Source: Kitasatospora sp044457565
GTDB lineage: Bacteria > Actinomycetota > Actinomycetes > Streptomycetales > Streptomycetaceae
DNA: 64,000 nt
Direction: 5' to 3'
NCBI RefSeq assembly: GCF_044457565.1
Contig: NZ_JBITGZ010000036.1
Location: forward strand, 1 to 64,000
The position numbers were made by a program, and so were the translations under genes. Positions 1 through 8,612 of this stretch are shown piece by piece. A model generated the notes under the pieces. It did not search any database, was not told where the DNA came from, and saw only the letters and a list, made by a program, of their open reading frames with translations. Position 1 is the stretch's first letter. Each line of letters begins with the position of its first letter.

Positions 1-19
1 GTCAGAGGATCGACGTTCT

Positions 20-67
20 GGCCGCCTGCGAGAGCGCCGCGGCGGTGCGGCGCTCTCGCAGGCGGCC
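20..67. terminator. Strong hairpin, likely transcription terminator
   Basis: A perfect 21-bp inverted repeat (20-40 and 47-67) encloses a 6-nt loop. It lies 46 nt beyond the stop of the minus-strand MFS remnant, where a terminator is expected. There is no U-tract, which is usual in high-GC actinomycetes. It could also serve a gene outside the window on the other strand. Confidence 0.7.
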
Positions 68-112
68 GACGGATCCAGGCCTTGGACCACTGTCACAGGC
101 GGTCCGGTTGTG

Positions 113-706
113 TCAGGCGTTCCGGGAGGCCCTCTTCCGGATGGGGCGCAGACCCAGCACGGTGGCGATGAACGCGGCCAGGGTGAAGGCTGCGGTGGTC
201 AGGAACGCCGCGTGTGTGCCGGGAACGAACGCGCCGGGCACGGCGCCCGCGGCCTTGACCGAGACAACCACGGCGAGTCCGATCGCGCCGCCGAGCTGCT
301 GGGTGGTCTGGAGCAGTCCGGACGCGGATCCGGCGTGCTCGGGTGCGACTCCGCCAACGATCAGGGACGCCGCGGGCATGAAGACCCGTCCGGCGCAGAT
401 GCCGTTCAGCAGCAGAGGGGCGAAGACGGCCGGGAAGTAGCTGCTGGTGGTGTCGAGGTTGGCGAGCCAGACGAAGCTGCCGGTCAGGCCGAGGGCGCCG
501 ATGAGCAGGAGCGGTCGTTGTCCGAAGCGTCCGACCAGCCGGGGGGTGATGCGGGACAGGGCGAGGATGGCCAGGGTCATCGGCAGGAACGCCAGGCCGG
601 CGACCAGGGGGCTGAAGGCGAGGACCTGGTGGAGATACTGCACGAGCAGGAAGAGCGTGGAGATCTGTGCGCCGAAGACCAGGGTGACGATCACCAGTCC
701 AGCGAG
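113..706 (-). pseudogene. C-terminal half of an MFS drug/proton antiporter
   Basis: The reading encodes only about the last six transmembrane helices of a DHA2-type major facilitator, beginning near LAGLVIVTLVFG and ending after a hydrophobic helix and a basic tail (RPIRKRASRNA). The N-terminal half, with the usual conserved motif A loop, is missing. Upstream the reading runs directly into an unrelated helicase-associated fragment, so the gene was truncated by a rearrangement near position 706. It has no start of its own and is unlikely to make a working transporter. The hairpin at 20-67 probably was its terminator. Confidence 0.7.
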
Positions 707-1185
707 TTCACGCGGACCGGGGCGAGCAGGCCGGCGCCCTTGAGGTAGCGCTGCCGGTCGAGCCAGCTCACCAGGTCGCCGTGCTCGCTCTTGTCGGAGG
801 CGTCGAGGTGGCCGTGCCGGGCGCGGAACGCGGCTGCCAGCTGGTGCATGCGCTGCCACTCGGTGGCGCGCGGGTTGAACGCCCGCAGCTTCACGGTCTG
901 GAGGATCCGCGCGGCGTGCTTGCGGGCGTTGATCCGCAGCCACTCCACCGGCGACTCCGGCGCCGGCTGCTCGGCGTCACCAGCCTCGCCGGAGTCCTCG
1001 CCGGCCTCCGACTCGGTGATGTCCTCCTTCTCCCCCAACCGCCTGGTGCGCAGCTCGGTGATCCGGCCCACCACCCGGGCGTCGTGGGCAGCCAGGGCCC
1101 GCAGGACACGCCAGATCGTGCAGAAGCTGGACGCTTCGATCTCGTCGTCGGCCTCGGCCTTCACCGCCTCCCCGGCGTCGGTCAC
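700..1185 (-). pseudogene. Helicase-associated domain fragment
   Basis: The minus-strand reading contains FCTIWRVLRALAAHD, followed by a charged linker and a block with the W..q..L..F...HGH...L..WL..qR pattern of the helicase-associated repeats found at the C-terminus of long Streptomyces DEAD/DEAH helicases. No helicase motifs I-VI are present. The reading stays open upstream to about 1245 but no convincing start is seen; a GTG lies at 1185. It ends abruptly at the junction with the MFS remnant. It is an internal fragment of a much larger gene. Confidence 0.6.
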
Positions 1186-1452
1186 CTTGGCCGGGTCGGT
1201 GGTGGTGGTGTCGTCGCCGACCGCCGTGGCGGGACGTGCCCACCTGGTATGGCGAGTGGGAGACGGTCTACGGGTGTCAGGCCCCAGCAGGTCGTGCTGG
1301 GGCGGGCGCCCAGCGGTCGCCTGTCGCGGGGCGCGGCAGGCCAGGACTTACAGAGACGTTACACGCGTGCGCGAAGATCACCGCGGGCCGGCCGGCAGAC
1401 GCGGTCGGCCATCCGTCCGCGCAGCATTCACCGTTCAGGAGAGATCCGCACC

Positions 1453-2136
1453 ATGCGCCATCAGTTCGGCCAGGACCTGGCACCGGACGCCAGGTCGAGC
1501 CTGGCCCTGCAAACGCTGGCCCAGCTGCCGCGCCGTACTCCGGCGACCCTCGGCTGGCTTCTGCTGCTGGGGGCGGGCACGGCCGTGGTCAAGGGCATGC
1601 TGGCCGAGGAGACCTCGCAGCGGGTGCTGGAGGCGATCAGCACCAACCCGGACAACCTCGCCCGCCATCCGCTGCGCTGCCTGGCCACCAGCCCGTTCGT
1701 GGAGGCCGACGGCACATGGCTGGACCACCTGCTGGTCGTGGGCCTGGGCCTGGCCATCTGCCTCGGCCTGCTGGAGTGGCGGATCGGGACGCTACGGGCG
1801 CTGGCGGCGGCCGTGTCGGGACACCTCGGCGCCACCCTGCTCACCGCGGTGGTCGTGGCAGCGGCGGTCGACGCGGGAACGTACCCCGCCGAGGTCAGGC
1901 ACGCGCTCGACTACGGGGTCAGCTACGCGTCGATCTCCGCCATCGCCGCCGTCACCCCGCTGCTGCCGCTGCGGCTGCGGCCCTGGTGGGTCGCTGCCGC
2001 CGTGCTCTATCCGCTGACGCTGGCCCACTGGTACGGCCTGCTGCCGGACTTCACCACCGTCGGGCACATCCTCTCCGCCGCAATCGGACTCGCGGCCGGC
2101 ACGGCAGCTGTCACCCTTCGGCGGCGCGGCCGGTGA
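1453..2136 (+). CDS. Rhomboid-like membrane protein
   Basis: A 227-residue protein with about five or six hydrophobic segments, resembling the actinobacterial rhomboid-like family (intramembrane serine-protease fold). The chosen ATG follows a good ribosome site (AGGAGAGATCCGCACC). A central segment GVSYASISAIAAV is at the place of the rhomboid GxSG motif and TVGHILSAAIGLAAG provides a histidine in the last helix (H...), the position of the catalytic His. Because the first motif reads GVSY rather than GxSG, proteolytic activity is uncertain. It stands alone, flanked by decayed genes and tRNA-like sequences. Confidence 0.7.
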   Translation: MRHQFGQDLAPDARSSLALQTLAQLPRRTPATLGWLLLLGAGTAVVKGMLAEETSQRVLEAISTNPDNLARHPLRCLATSPFVEADGTWLDHLLVVGLGLAICLGLLEWRIGTLRALAAAVSGHLGATLLTAVVVAAAVDAGTYPAEVRHALDYGVSYASISAIAAVTPLLPLRLRPWWVAAAVLYPLTLAHWYGLLPDFTTVGHILSAAIGLAAGTAAVTLRRRGR

Positions 2137-2283
2137 TCCGACCGTCGCCCGGACACCGCGGCGCCGCGTTCCTCAGGAAGCGGGGACGGGAGTGAGCCCC
2201 AGCTCGACGGCTGGCTGTCTGGTCCGCCCGCTGACCGCTGTTCAGCCCCACCAGCCATCGGCGCCCGCCGCCGAACCCCTCCT

Positions 2284-2376
2284 TGGCGGAGTAGGTGGGG
2301 CTCGAACCCAAACGAGTGCTCGCGCGCCCAAGGTCTTCAAGGAAGAGGCCGACGCCGCCTGTCGGCTGACTCCTCC
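2284..2376 (-). pseudogene. Class II tRNA-like sequence ending in CCA
   Basis: The minus strand can fold as a tRNA: 5' GGAGGAG pairs with 3' CTACTCC at six of seven positions, followed by G and encoded CCA. A three-pair D stem (GCC/GGC) and a T arm with loop TTCGAGC are visible, and total length with a long variable region suits a Ser/Leu-type tRNA. The anticodon arm does not pair well in any register I tried, so it is probably a decayed tRNA gene. It is the most downstream of three tRNA-like sequences on this strand. Confidence 0.4.
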
Positions 2377-2414
2377 GAGCACTGCTGTGTGCTGCGCGAA
2401 GAGTGTGCGGATCG

Positions 2415-2482
2415 AATGCGAGCGGGTGTGAACCCGACGACGGCTTGGCAAGCCGCTGGCTTACCAGTCGGCCAACTCACCC
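2415..2482 (-). tRNA. tRNA-Gly(GCC)-like, probably degenerate
   Basis: A minus-strand 68-nt cloverleaf: acceptor GGGTGAG with CTCGCAT (one mismatch plus wobbles), D arm with GGC/GCC and a TGGTAA loop, anticodon arm GCGGC-TTGCCAA-GCCGT giving anticodon GCC, and discriminator T as in bacterial tRNA-Gly. The T arm has only four pairs and a six-base loop (TTCACA), one base short of normal, and the variable loop is three bases. These flaws suggest a divergent mobile-element tRNA or a decaying copy. It lies five bases from the next tRNA-like sequence. Confidence 0.45.
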
Positions 2483-2487
2483 TGGGG

Positions 2488-2560
2488 CTGCCGGACGAAG
2501 ATTCGAATCCCGAACTCTCTGATCCAAAGTCAGGTGTGCTGCCAGTTGCATCGTCTGGCA
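2488..2560 (-). tRNA. tRNA-Gln(TTG)-like
   Basis: A 73-nt minus-strand cloverleaf with all arms: acceptor TGCCAGA/TCCGGCA (one mismatch), D arm with AACTGGCA loop, anticodon arm CCTGA-CTTTGGA-TCAGA giving TTG, five-base variable loop, T loop TTCGAAT and discriminator G, as expected for glutamine. The T stem is weak (an A-C at the usually invariant 53-61 pair and two G-T pairs). CCA is not encoded. It may be functional, but the weak T stem and the decayed neighbours argue for a mobile-element or relic tRNA. Confidence 0.55.
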
Positions 2561-2679
2561 CTGCGGGCGGCACGAAGAAGGGCGGCTCGGGCGGAGACAG
2601 CTCTGGGGCGGCCTGGCCAGTTGCCAATCAGCGCGCCACGAGAACAGGACCCAGGGGCGGATCAACGTTCTTCCTCTGA

Positions 2680-2763
2680 TGGCTCGCCCTGCTGCTGATC
2701 CGCATCGTCGAGACCACCACCGGCGCGACCTGGCTGACCGTCCGCCGCGAGCTGGTCTTCCTG
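2680..2763 (+). pseudogene. Transposase C-terminal scrap (IS1634/IS4-like)
   Basis: About 26 codons read LALLLIRIVETTTGATW followed by a helical LTVRREL, which matches the C-terminal block after the catalytic Glu in IS1634/IS4-type DDE transposases. A stop precedes it immediately and the frame decays into unrelated sequence after about 2763. No start, catalytic residues or terminal repeats remain. Confidence 0.5.
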
Positions 2764-2932
2764 CCCGGCGAGGCTTCGGTCACGCTGGTCGCCGGCCTCG
2801 GCCAGCGCTGCGGCGACGGCGGCTCTGGACTCGGCGTTGTCGACGATGCGCCGGAGTTGGGCGGCGAGGTGCAGCACCGCCGGGGGCCGGAGGCAGCCCG
2901 CCTCGGGGCCCGTGCCCTGCGGACAGTCTGCG

Positions 2933-3895
2933 TCAGACCCCGCGCAGGGCAGGCCTCAGGTCCGTCGGCGCCGGCTGGTAGTCCAGGTGGGTGCGGGCAG
3001 CCGTGAGGTCGAGGGTGCGTTCGTGGGCCAGATGGCGGACGGCGTAGACGGTCAGGCGGGGCCGACGGGCGGATCGGGCAGTCCGGGTCAGGAGTTCGGC
3101 GGTGCGGGCCAGTGGGAGGGCGACGGCAAGCGGTAGGTAGACAAGTGTGGCCGGGAGGTCGTGGGCGGTCAGGACCTGGCGAAGCACGTCGTCCAGCACG
3201 ACCGGCTCCCGGTCGGTGATGTTGAACGTGCCGGAGGAGCGACCCTCGGCGGCGAGCAGGCAGGCGTCGACCAGGTTCGCCACGCTGGTCAGGCTAAGCC
3301 GCTGCCGGCCATCGCCGATCGCGAACAGCTTTGGCCCGTACGGAGTTCGGCGCACCGCCTGGAGGACGCGCGGCAGCAGCGTGGTGTCCCCGGGACCGTA
3401 GACGGCGTGCGGTCGCAGGATTGCCGCGTCGGGGCGGACCCGGCGCACCCACGCCTCCGCCAGCGCCTTGGAGCGCCCGTAGGCGTCGGTGTGCCGGACC
3501 GTGTCGGCCTCGTTCTCCCGGGCCATGACGGTCGGCCGACGCGGGTCGTAGACGCTCGCGGTCGATAGGTGTACGAAACGCGCCGTCTCGGGAAACGCCG
3601 CCAGCACGCCCCTGGTGGTCAGTACGTTGCCGCGGTGGAACGCCTCGGGGCGGGCCCAGTCGGTTGCCAGGCCCGCGCAGTGGATCACCGCGTCAGGACG
3701 GGCGAACGGGGCCGGGAGGGTCGGCCGGGTCGTGGGGTCCGCCAAGTCCCAGGCGAGGTAGGGCGCGCCACCGATCAGATCGGCGGGGACGGTGCGGCGG
3801 CGCCCCAACGCCAGCACCTGGTGCCCGGCGGCCCGTGCCGCGCGGCACAGGGCACTGCCGACGAAGCCGCTGGCCCCGGTGACGACGGTGATCAC
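2933..3895 (-). CDS. OleD-like NAD(P)-dependent epimerase/dehydrogenase (SDR)
   Basis: A 320-residue extended short-chain dehydrogenase of the 3-beta-HSD/OleD type. The N-terminus has the nucleotide-binding TGASGFVGSA motif right after the GTG start; the catalytic region has HLSTASVYDP followed by DAYGRSKALAEAW (YxxxK). The C-terminal third has the substrate-domain pattern of 3-beta-HSD relatives. OleD enzymes reduce the beta-keto acid made by OleA to a 2-alkyl-3-hydroxy acid. The GTG start overlaps the stop of the upstream ligase by four bases (GTGA), so the two are translationally coupled. It is the last gene of the operon. The exact substrate is inferred from neighbours only. Confidence 0.75.
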   Translation of the reverse strand: MITVVTGASGFVGSALCRAARAAGHQVLALGRRRTVPADLIGGAPYLAWDLADPTTRPTLPAPFARPDAVIHCAGLATDWARPEAFHRGNVLTTRGVLAAFPETARFVHLSTASVYDPRRPTVMARENEADTVRHTDAYGRSKALAEAWVRRVRPDAAILRPHAVYGPGDTTLLPRVLQAVRRTPYGPKLFAIGDGRQRLSLTSVANLVDACLLAAEGRSSGTFNITDREPVVLDDVLRQVLTAHDLPATLVYLPLAVALPLARTAELLTRTARSARRPRLTVYAVRHLAHERTLDLTAARTHLDYQPAPTDLRPALRGV

Positions 3896-5589
3896 GGCGC
3901 CTCTTTCGTGACCAGTGCGCGGAGTTGCTCGCGATCGGGCTTCTCGGTCCGTCCCCGTCGCGGGATCGCCGGGAGGCAGTGGATCCGGTCCGGCAGTGCC
4001 GCGTGATCGATCGCGCGGGGCAGTTGGCGTTGCAGGGAGCGGAGGAGTTCCGCTTCCGGGACCGAGCCGTCCGGGCACACGGTCAGCACCACCGCCTCGT
4101 CGGCGGTCAGTGGGTCGGGGACGCCCACGATGACGGCCTCGGCGACGCCCGGGAGAGCTGCTATCGCGGGTTCGTACAGGCCCGGGTAGAGGTTGAAGGA
4201 GCCGCGGATCAGCATGTCCTTGGTCCGGCCGAGCAGCACGATCCGGCCCTCGGCATCGATCCGGGCCCGGTCACCGGTGTTGAGCTCGCCGATCGGTCCG
4301 TCACCGAGATAGCCGGTGGCCAGGTGGGAGCTGCGCACCAGCAGTTCGCCCTCTTCGTTGAGGCGTGCCGTGACTCCGGGCAGGGGGTGGCCGGCCAGGT
4401 CGCCGTGGGGTGCGTGGTCCAGCTTCTCCTCGGCCTCGGTCACGGCGATCGGCAGCATCTCGGTCGCGCCGTAGACCACGGCGATTCGGGCCGAAGGGAG
4501 CGCATTCTGCAGGCGGCGCAGAATCGGGGGTGGCACGGGAGCGGCGCCGAGCAGCACCGTGCCCAGGGTGCCCGGGAGTTGGCCGGCCGCGAGCAGGCGA
4601 GCCAGCGCGGCCGGGGTGCCGAAGGTGTGGCTGGCCCGGCGACGCCGCAGGTCCCGCAGGAACCGCTTCGGACGCACGGGAAGCGGCGCAGCCGACCAGG
4701 TGGCGCCGGCGGCGAGGAAAGCGAAGGCGATCATCAGCTGCTCGGAGTGCACGACCACCGGGCCGGGGGCGGCGGGCAGGCCCAGGCTTTCGCCGAGCAG
4801 GTCGGCGCCGGCGAGAAGCGTGGCCTGGCTGTGCACAACCGCGCGGGGGCGGGCGGTGGTGCCAGAGGTGAACACGACCAGGGCCGGGCGGTCCGGGTCC
4901 CCCACGGGCGCGGGGGCGGTGCCCGCATGGGACGGGGTTGAGGGCGCGGGTGGCTTCTGCGGCCTGCCGGTACCAGGCCAGTGCGCCTCGCGCGCGGGTG
5001 CGGACGCGGTACGCGCCAAGGTGGCGGCGGAGAGCGTGTTCGGGGGCAGGCCTGGGAGGCGCGGGCCGGTGTGGACCAGGCGCAGGGTCGGGTCGCAGAG
5101 CGCGGGCAGGTTCAGACCGAGGCGGCGCAGCAGTGTGCGTCCCGCCTTGCGGGCGGCGAGCGCGCAGAGCCAGGACTCGGCGGCCAGCCAACGCGGCGCG
5201 GTGAGGCCCTCGGTGACGATCCGTCCGCGCGCGGAGTCGAGCTCCGCGCCCGCACCCGGGTCGGCCACCACCACGGCGGCGCCGACCGCCATGACGGCCA
5301 GGCCGAGCACCAGGGCGTCCCGGCCGGGGCGGACCGCGAACAGCACCGTGTCACCGGCGGACATGCCCACGGCCCGCAGCCCGCTCGCGGTAGCGGCGAT
5401 CCGCTGAGCGAGCTCGGCGTAGGTGAGCGTGCCGTGTGCGTCAAGCAGGGCGACCGCACCGGGCGACCGGCGCGCGTGGTGCGCGATCCGGCTGGCCAGT
5501 CCAGTGCCTGCGGGGTCCTGCGTGCCACTCATGAGGCCGTCATCTCCAGCCTTGCCTGGTCCGCGTACCTCCGGGGACCCGCCGCTCAT
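3892..5589 (-). CDS. OleC-like acyl-adenylate-forming ligase
   Basis: A 565-residue ANL-superfamily enzyme. Visible core motifs: VVFTSGTTARPRAVVHS (phosphate loop), VYGATEM (A5), TGDRARIDAEGRIVLLGR and KDMLIRG (A7/A8), and IPRRGRTEKPDREQL, whose lysine fits the A10 catalytic Lys. OleC enzymes of this superfamily use ATP to close beta-hydroxy acids into beta-lactones; the order next to OleA- and OleD-like genes favours that role over a plain acyl-CoA ligase. A low-complexity Pro/Ala/Gly linker (about residues 195-225) follows the first subdomain. The ATG overlaps the stop of the upstream P450 (ATGA). A fatty-acyl-AMP ligase loading another carrier is the alternative. Confidence 0.75.
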   Translation of the reverse strand: MSGGSPEVRGPGKAGDDGLMSGTQDPAGTGLASRIAHHARRSPGAVALLDAHGTLTYAELAQRIAATASGLRAVGMSAGDTVLFAVRPGRDALVLGLAVMAVGAAVVVADPGAGAELDSARGRIVTEGLTAPRWLAAESWLCALAARKAGRTLLRRLGLNLPALCDPTLRLVHTGPRLPGLPPNTLSAATLARTASAPAREAHWPGTGRPQKPPAPSTPSHAGTAPAPVGDPDRPALVVFTSGTTARPRAVVHSQATLLAGADLLGESLGLPAAPGPVVVHSEQLMIAFAFLAAGATWSAAPLPVRPKRFLRDLRRRRASHTFGTPAALARLLAAGQLPGTLGTVLLGAAPVPPPILRRLQNALPSARIAVVYGATEMLPIAVTEAEEKLDHAPHGDLAGHPLPGVTARLNEEGELLVRSSHLATGYLGDGPIGELNTGDRARIDAEGRIVLLGRTKDMLIRGSFNLYPGLYEPAIAALPGVAEAVIVGVPDPLTADEAVVLTVCPDGSVPEAELLRSLQRQLPRAIDHAALPDRIHCLPAIPRRGRTEKPDREQLRALVTKEAP

Positions 5590-6761
5590 CCGGCCTCCAC
5601 CACCAGCCGTGCGTAAGTCGGTATCAGAACCCGCCGCTTGACCCGTCGCCGCACGATACGCTCAGCCCCCGCCATCAGCACCGCCTGCATCAGCACCCGT
5701 ATCTCAGCCAGCGCGAGCGGCGCACCGATGCAGTAGTGCGGCCCGGCCCCGAACCACAGGCGCTTGGGATCATGCGCCGGGCACCGCCCCAATGCCGCCG
5801 CCCGGTCGAACGGCCCCGCAGCCAGGTCGCACCGCGCAGTGGCGATGACCACCCGGTCCCCCTCACGCACCGCCGTCGCGCCCAGTCGGCCCGGCTGCGC
5901 GGCCCGGCGCAGCATCGCCGGACTCGGGGTGATCACCCGCATCGCCTCGTCGATCGCCGTATCAAAGGCCGCGCCGCCTTCTTCCAGGTCCGCCCGCAGC
6001 GCAGGCAGCAGCCCGGAGTCGTGCCAGAGCGCGAACACCCGCGGCACCGTGGTCGCCACCGTCTCCGTCCCGGTGAGCAGGAACGCTGCCGCCAGCCCGA
6101 GCGCCTGCTCCCGGTCAAGCCCGTGGCCGCGCAGCCGCCCCATCATCGAGCCCGACTCCGCCCGGTCGTACGCCTCGCCCGCCGCCGCCACCAGACTGGC
6201 CAACACCGCCTTCGCCCTCGTGACCTGGCGTGGGGTCAGTGCCCTGGTCCGCAGCCCCACCATCCGCACGATCCGCTCGCCCCGCTCGAACACCTCCGCA
6301 CCCGCGGTGTCGGCTACCCCCAGCAACTCGCCGATCACCGTGCCGGCCGCCGTCCTGGTCAGCGCCACCAGGTCCACCGCACCGCCCGCGCCCAGCCGGC
6401 CGGTGGCCTCGCGCAGCACCGGTCCGAGCACCCGGGTGCACAGCTCCGTGGCCTGGGCCCGGGTGAACAGGCCGGCCAGCGCGGCCCGCAGCCTCCGGTG
6501 CTCCTCGCCCTCCATGTTCAGCAGCACGGCCGGCCCCAGAACCGGCGTCCACAGCGCCCCCGAGGACCCGGGGCCGTCCTTGCGGAACCTCTCGTGGTCG
6601 AGCAGCACCTGCCGGGCCAGCTCCGGATCGCTGACCACCACCCCGACCCCCGGCACCCGCACGACGGGACCACGCCGGGCCACGGCCGTGATGAACGGGT
6701 ACGCCAACGGGTGGGCGGCCAGCTGCACCCGTCGCTCCCAGACGTGTTCCTGCCGCTTCAT
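5586..6761 (-). CDS. Cytochrome P450
   Basis: A 391-residue soluble bacterial P450. The I-helix oxygen-activation motif reads LLTGTETVATT, the K-helix ExxR is EAMR, and the heme-binding loop is FGAGPHYCIG with the proximal Cys. The ATG overlaps the stop of the glycosyltransferase gene by four bases and its own stop overlaps the ligase start, so it sits inside a coupled operon. It is clearly a paralogue of the divergent P450 at 8613-9875: both have a short I-helix Thr-Glu-Thr motif, a (V/T)TP sequence after ExxR, and similar C-termini (IPTYARLVVE versus IPSYASLVVE). Likely a tailoring hydroxylase; substrate unknown. Confidence 0.85.
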   Translation of the reverse strand: MKRQEHVWERRVQLAAHPLAYPFITAVARRGPVVRVPGVGVVVSDPELARQVLLDHERFRKDGPGSSGALWTPVLGPAVLLNMEGEEHRRLRAALAGLFTRAQATELCTRVLGPVLREATGRLGAGGAVDLVALTRTAAGTVIGELLGVADTAGAEVFERGERIVRMVGLRTRALTPRQVTRAKAVLASLVAAAGEAYDRAESGSMMGRLRGHGLDREQALGLAAAFLLTGTETVATTVPRVFALWHDSGLLPALRADLEEGGAAFDTAIDEAMRVITPSPAMLRRAAQPGRLGATAVREGDRVVIATARCDLAAGPFDRAAALGRCPAHDPKRLWFGAGPHYCIGAPLALAEIRVLMQAVLMAGAERIVRRRVKRRVLIPTYARLVVEAG

Positions 6762-7510
6762 CGGATATCGACCACATCCGGCCGGTACCGGTGGTCTGCG
6801 TACCAGGCCAGCGTGTTGCGCAGACCGAACGCGCGCAGCCGCCGCACCGAGCCGTAGACACGCATGCCGGGGACCTGCCCGTAGGCGGTGGTTAGCTTGC
6901 GCACCTGGTTCACCAGGGCGCGGTCCTCGTGCACCTCCTCGATCGCGGTGCGCGGGAAGCCGCCGCATCGTTGGTAGAGGTCAGCGGTGATGGCCAGATT
7001 CGAGCCGGGGCACATCAGGTACGGGCCGAGGTACTGTGGGTCGCGGTTGCCGGGCCGGAGCCTGCCGAACCAAGCGGCCAGCGCGACGACCGCCGGCAGC
7101 AGCCGGCTCTCCCAGAGCTTGAGCCGGAACTCGTCGGTGCGCGGCAGTAGTTGACCGGTGACCAGTTCCAGCCCGCCGGCCAGGCCGCCGCGGACGGCTG
7201 CCGTCCAGCCGGGCACCGGAAGGCAGTCGGCGTCGGTGCGGGCCAGGTACCGGGCGCCGCCCTCGATCGCGAACCGCATCCCGGTGTCCGCCGCCGCGCC
7301 GGTGCCCTTGCGCGCCTCGGTGATCAGGTGCAGCGGGAAGCCGGCGGTGACCGCGAACTCCCGGACCACCTCGGCCGTCAGGTCGATCGAGGTGTTGTCC
7401 ACCACCACGCACTCGAAGTCCGCGTCGGTCTGCTCCGCCAGCGCGCGCAGCGTGGCCGGCAGCGAGACCTCCTCGTTGTAGGCCGGCACGACCACCCACA
7501 GATCGGTCAC
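6758..7510 (-). CDS. Family 2 glycosyltransferase
   Basis: A 250-residue GT-A fold enzyme. It starts WVVVPAYNEEVSLPATL, continues with VVVDNTS, and has ARTDADCLPVP (DxD-type metal/nucleotide-sugar site) and EEVHEDRALVNQV (the acidic base region). There are no transmembrane helices, unlike membrane-associated polysaccharide GT2 enzymes. The GTG start follows the KAS III gene by 22 nt and the stop overlaps the P450 start. In this operon it may attach a sugar to the lipid-like product; a role in cell-surface glycolipid synthesis is also possible. Confidence 0.8.
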   Translation of the reverse strand: MTDLWVVVPAYNEEVSLPATLRALAEQTDADFECVVVDNTSIDLTAEVVREFAVTAGFPLHLITEARKGTGAAADTGMRFAIEGGARYLARTDADCLPVPGWTAAVRGGLAGGLELVTGQLLPRTDEFRLKLWESRLLPAVVALAAWFGRLRPGNRDPQYLGPYLMCPGSNLAITADLYQRCGGFPRTAIEEVHEDRALVNQVRKLTTAYGQVPGMRVYGSVRRLRAFGLRNTLAWYADHRYRPDVVDIR

Positions 7511-7532
7511 TGGTGTTCCCTCACAATCGAGC

Positions 7533-8609
7533 TCACAGCTGCGCGAAGACGACGCCGAGCGAGACCCCGCCGGCAAGTCCGATCAGCGCCACCCGGTCGC
7601 CCGGCCCGCAGCGGCCCTGCTGCAACGCCTGGGCGAGTTGGAACGGCAGCGAGGCCGAGGCGAGGTTGCCGTGCTCGGGCAGCACCGGCACCAGCGACCC
7701 GGCGGTCAGGCCGGTCCTGCGCAGGAAGGCGTCCAGCAGTGGCACGGTCACCTGGTGCACCGCCACCACCGCGAAGTCCGCCCAGGTCAGGCCGTGTTCG
7801 GCCAGCGCCTGGTGGATCAGCTCGGGGCCGAGCGCCTCGAAGGCCGCGTGCAGCCGTGCGCCGTCCATCCGGAAGTAGCTCGCCTCCGGGTCCCGCGGGT
7901 ACGCGGTGCCGCCGCCGGGCAGGGTGCCGACCTCCCAGGCCGAGGAGTCCGCGGTGAAGCCCCGGTGGAAGATCCCGTCCGGCGCCGCTCCCGCCTCCAG
8001 CAGCACGGCCGCGCCACTGTCGGACAAGGTGTAGCCGGGGAACGACTCGGCGAACTGGCTCCGGTCCCGAACCGACCAGCGGATCGCTCGCGACGGCAGC
8101 TCCCCGGTGCAGAGCAGGACCCTGCGGTACTGCCGGCCAGCGATCAGCGCCTCGGCGACCTGGATCGCGTTGAGCACGCTGTTGCAGGCGTTCTTCACGT
8201 CGAACACCGGGCAGCGCGCCCCGATCTTCGAAGCCAGGATGTGCGCGGTAGCGGGCTCAACCATGTCCTGCGAGGCGCTGGCGAAGATCAGCAGGTCGAG
8301 GTCCCGCGCGTCGAGGCCGGCGTTAGCCAACAGTTTCCGGGCGGCTGCCGCGGCTAGGTCGGAGGCCTGCCAGTCATCGGGGGCGACGTGCCGCACGGCG
8401 ATTCCGGTGACCGTCTCGATCAGCCCGGGGCGCGGCCGGTAGGGGCCGCTGTCGGCGATCCGCTGCTCCACCTCGCGCGAGGTGAGCGATTCCTCCGGCA
8501 GGTGCACCGCCACCGCGGCGATCACCGCGCGTGCCCCGCCGCCTTGCCCGACCAACTGTCCACTGCCCTCCGACACAGTGCCCGAGCCTCCCCCGAGCCG
8601 CCTGATCAT
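7533..8609 (-). CDS. KAS III / OleA-like thiolase-fold condensing enzyme
   Basis: A thiolase-superfamily enzyme of up to 358 residues. The catalytic triad is visible: Cys in DVKNACNSVLNA (about residue 142), His in VVAVHQVTVPLLDAF and Asn in PEHGNLASASLP, and the glycine-rich C-terminal GLAGGVSLGV. OleA-type enzymes condense two acyl chains head-to-head to a 2-alkyl-3-keto acid; FabH-type ones extend an acyl primer. The following ligase and reductase favour OleA-like chemistry. The start is doubtful: the first ATG is only four bases from the divergent P450 ATG, so a downstream GTG (for example 8576, or just before AVIAAVAVHLPEE) may be the true start, leaving room for promoters. First gene of the operon. 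Confidence 0.8.
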   Translation of the reverse strand: MIRRLGGGSGTVSEGSGQLVGQGGGARAVIAAVAVHLPEESLTSREVEQRIADSGPYRPRPGLIETVTGIAVRHVAPDDWQASDLAAAAARKLLANAGLDARDLDLLIFASASQDMVEPATAHILASKIGARCPVFDVKNACNSVLNAIQVAEALIAGRQYRRVLLCTGELPSRAIRWSVRDRSQFAESFPGYTLSDSGAAVLLEAGAAPDGIFHRGFTADSSAWEVGTLPGGGTAYPRDPEASYFRMDGARLHAAFEALGPELIHQALAEHGLTWADFAVVAVHQVTVPLLDAFLRRTGLTAGSLVPVLPEHGNLASASLPFQLAQALQQGRCGPGDRVALIGLAGGVSLGVVFAQL

Positions 8610-8612
8610 ACG

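Noticed and set aside
2600..2670. A fourth tRNA-like sequence upstream of the Gln-like one
   Set aside because: A D-arm-like GGCAACTGGCC is present, but I could not form an anticodon arm or an acceptor stem.
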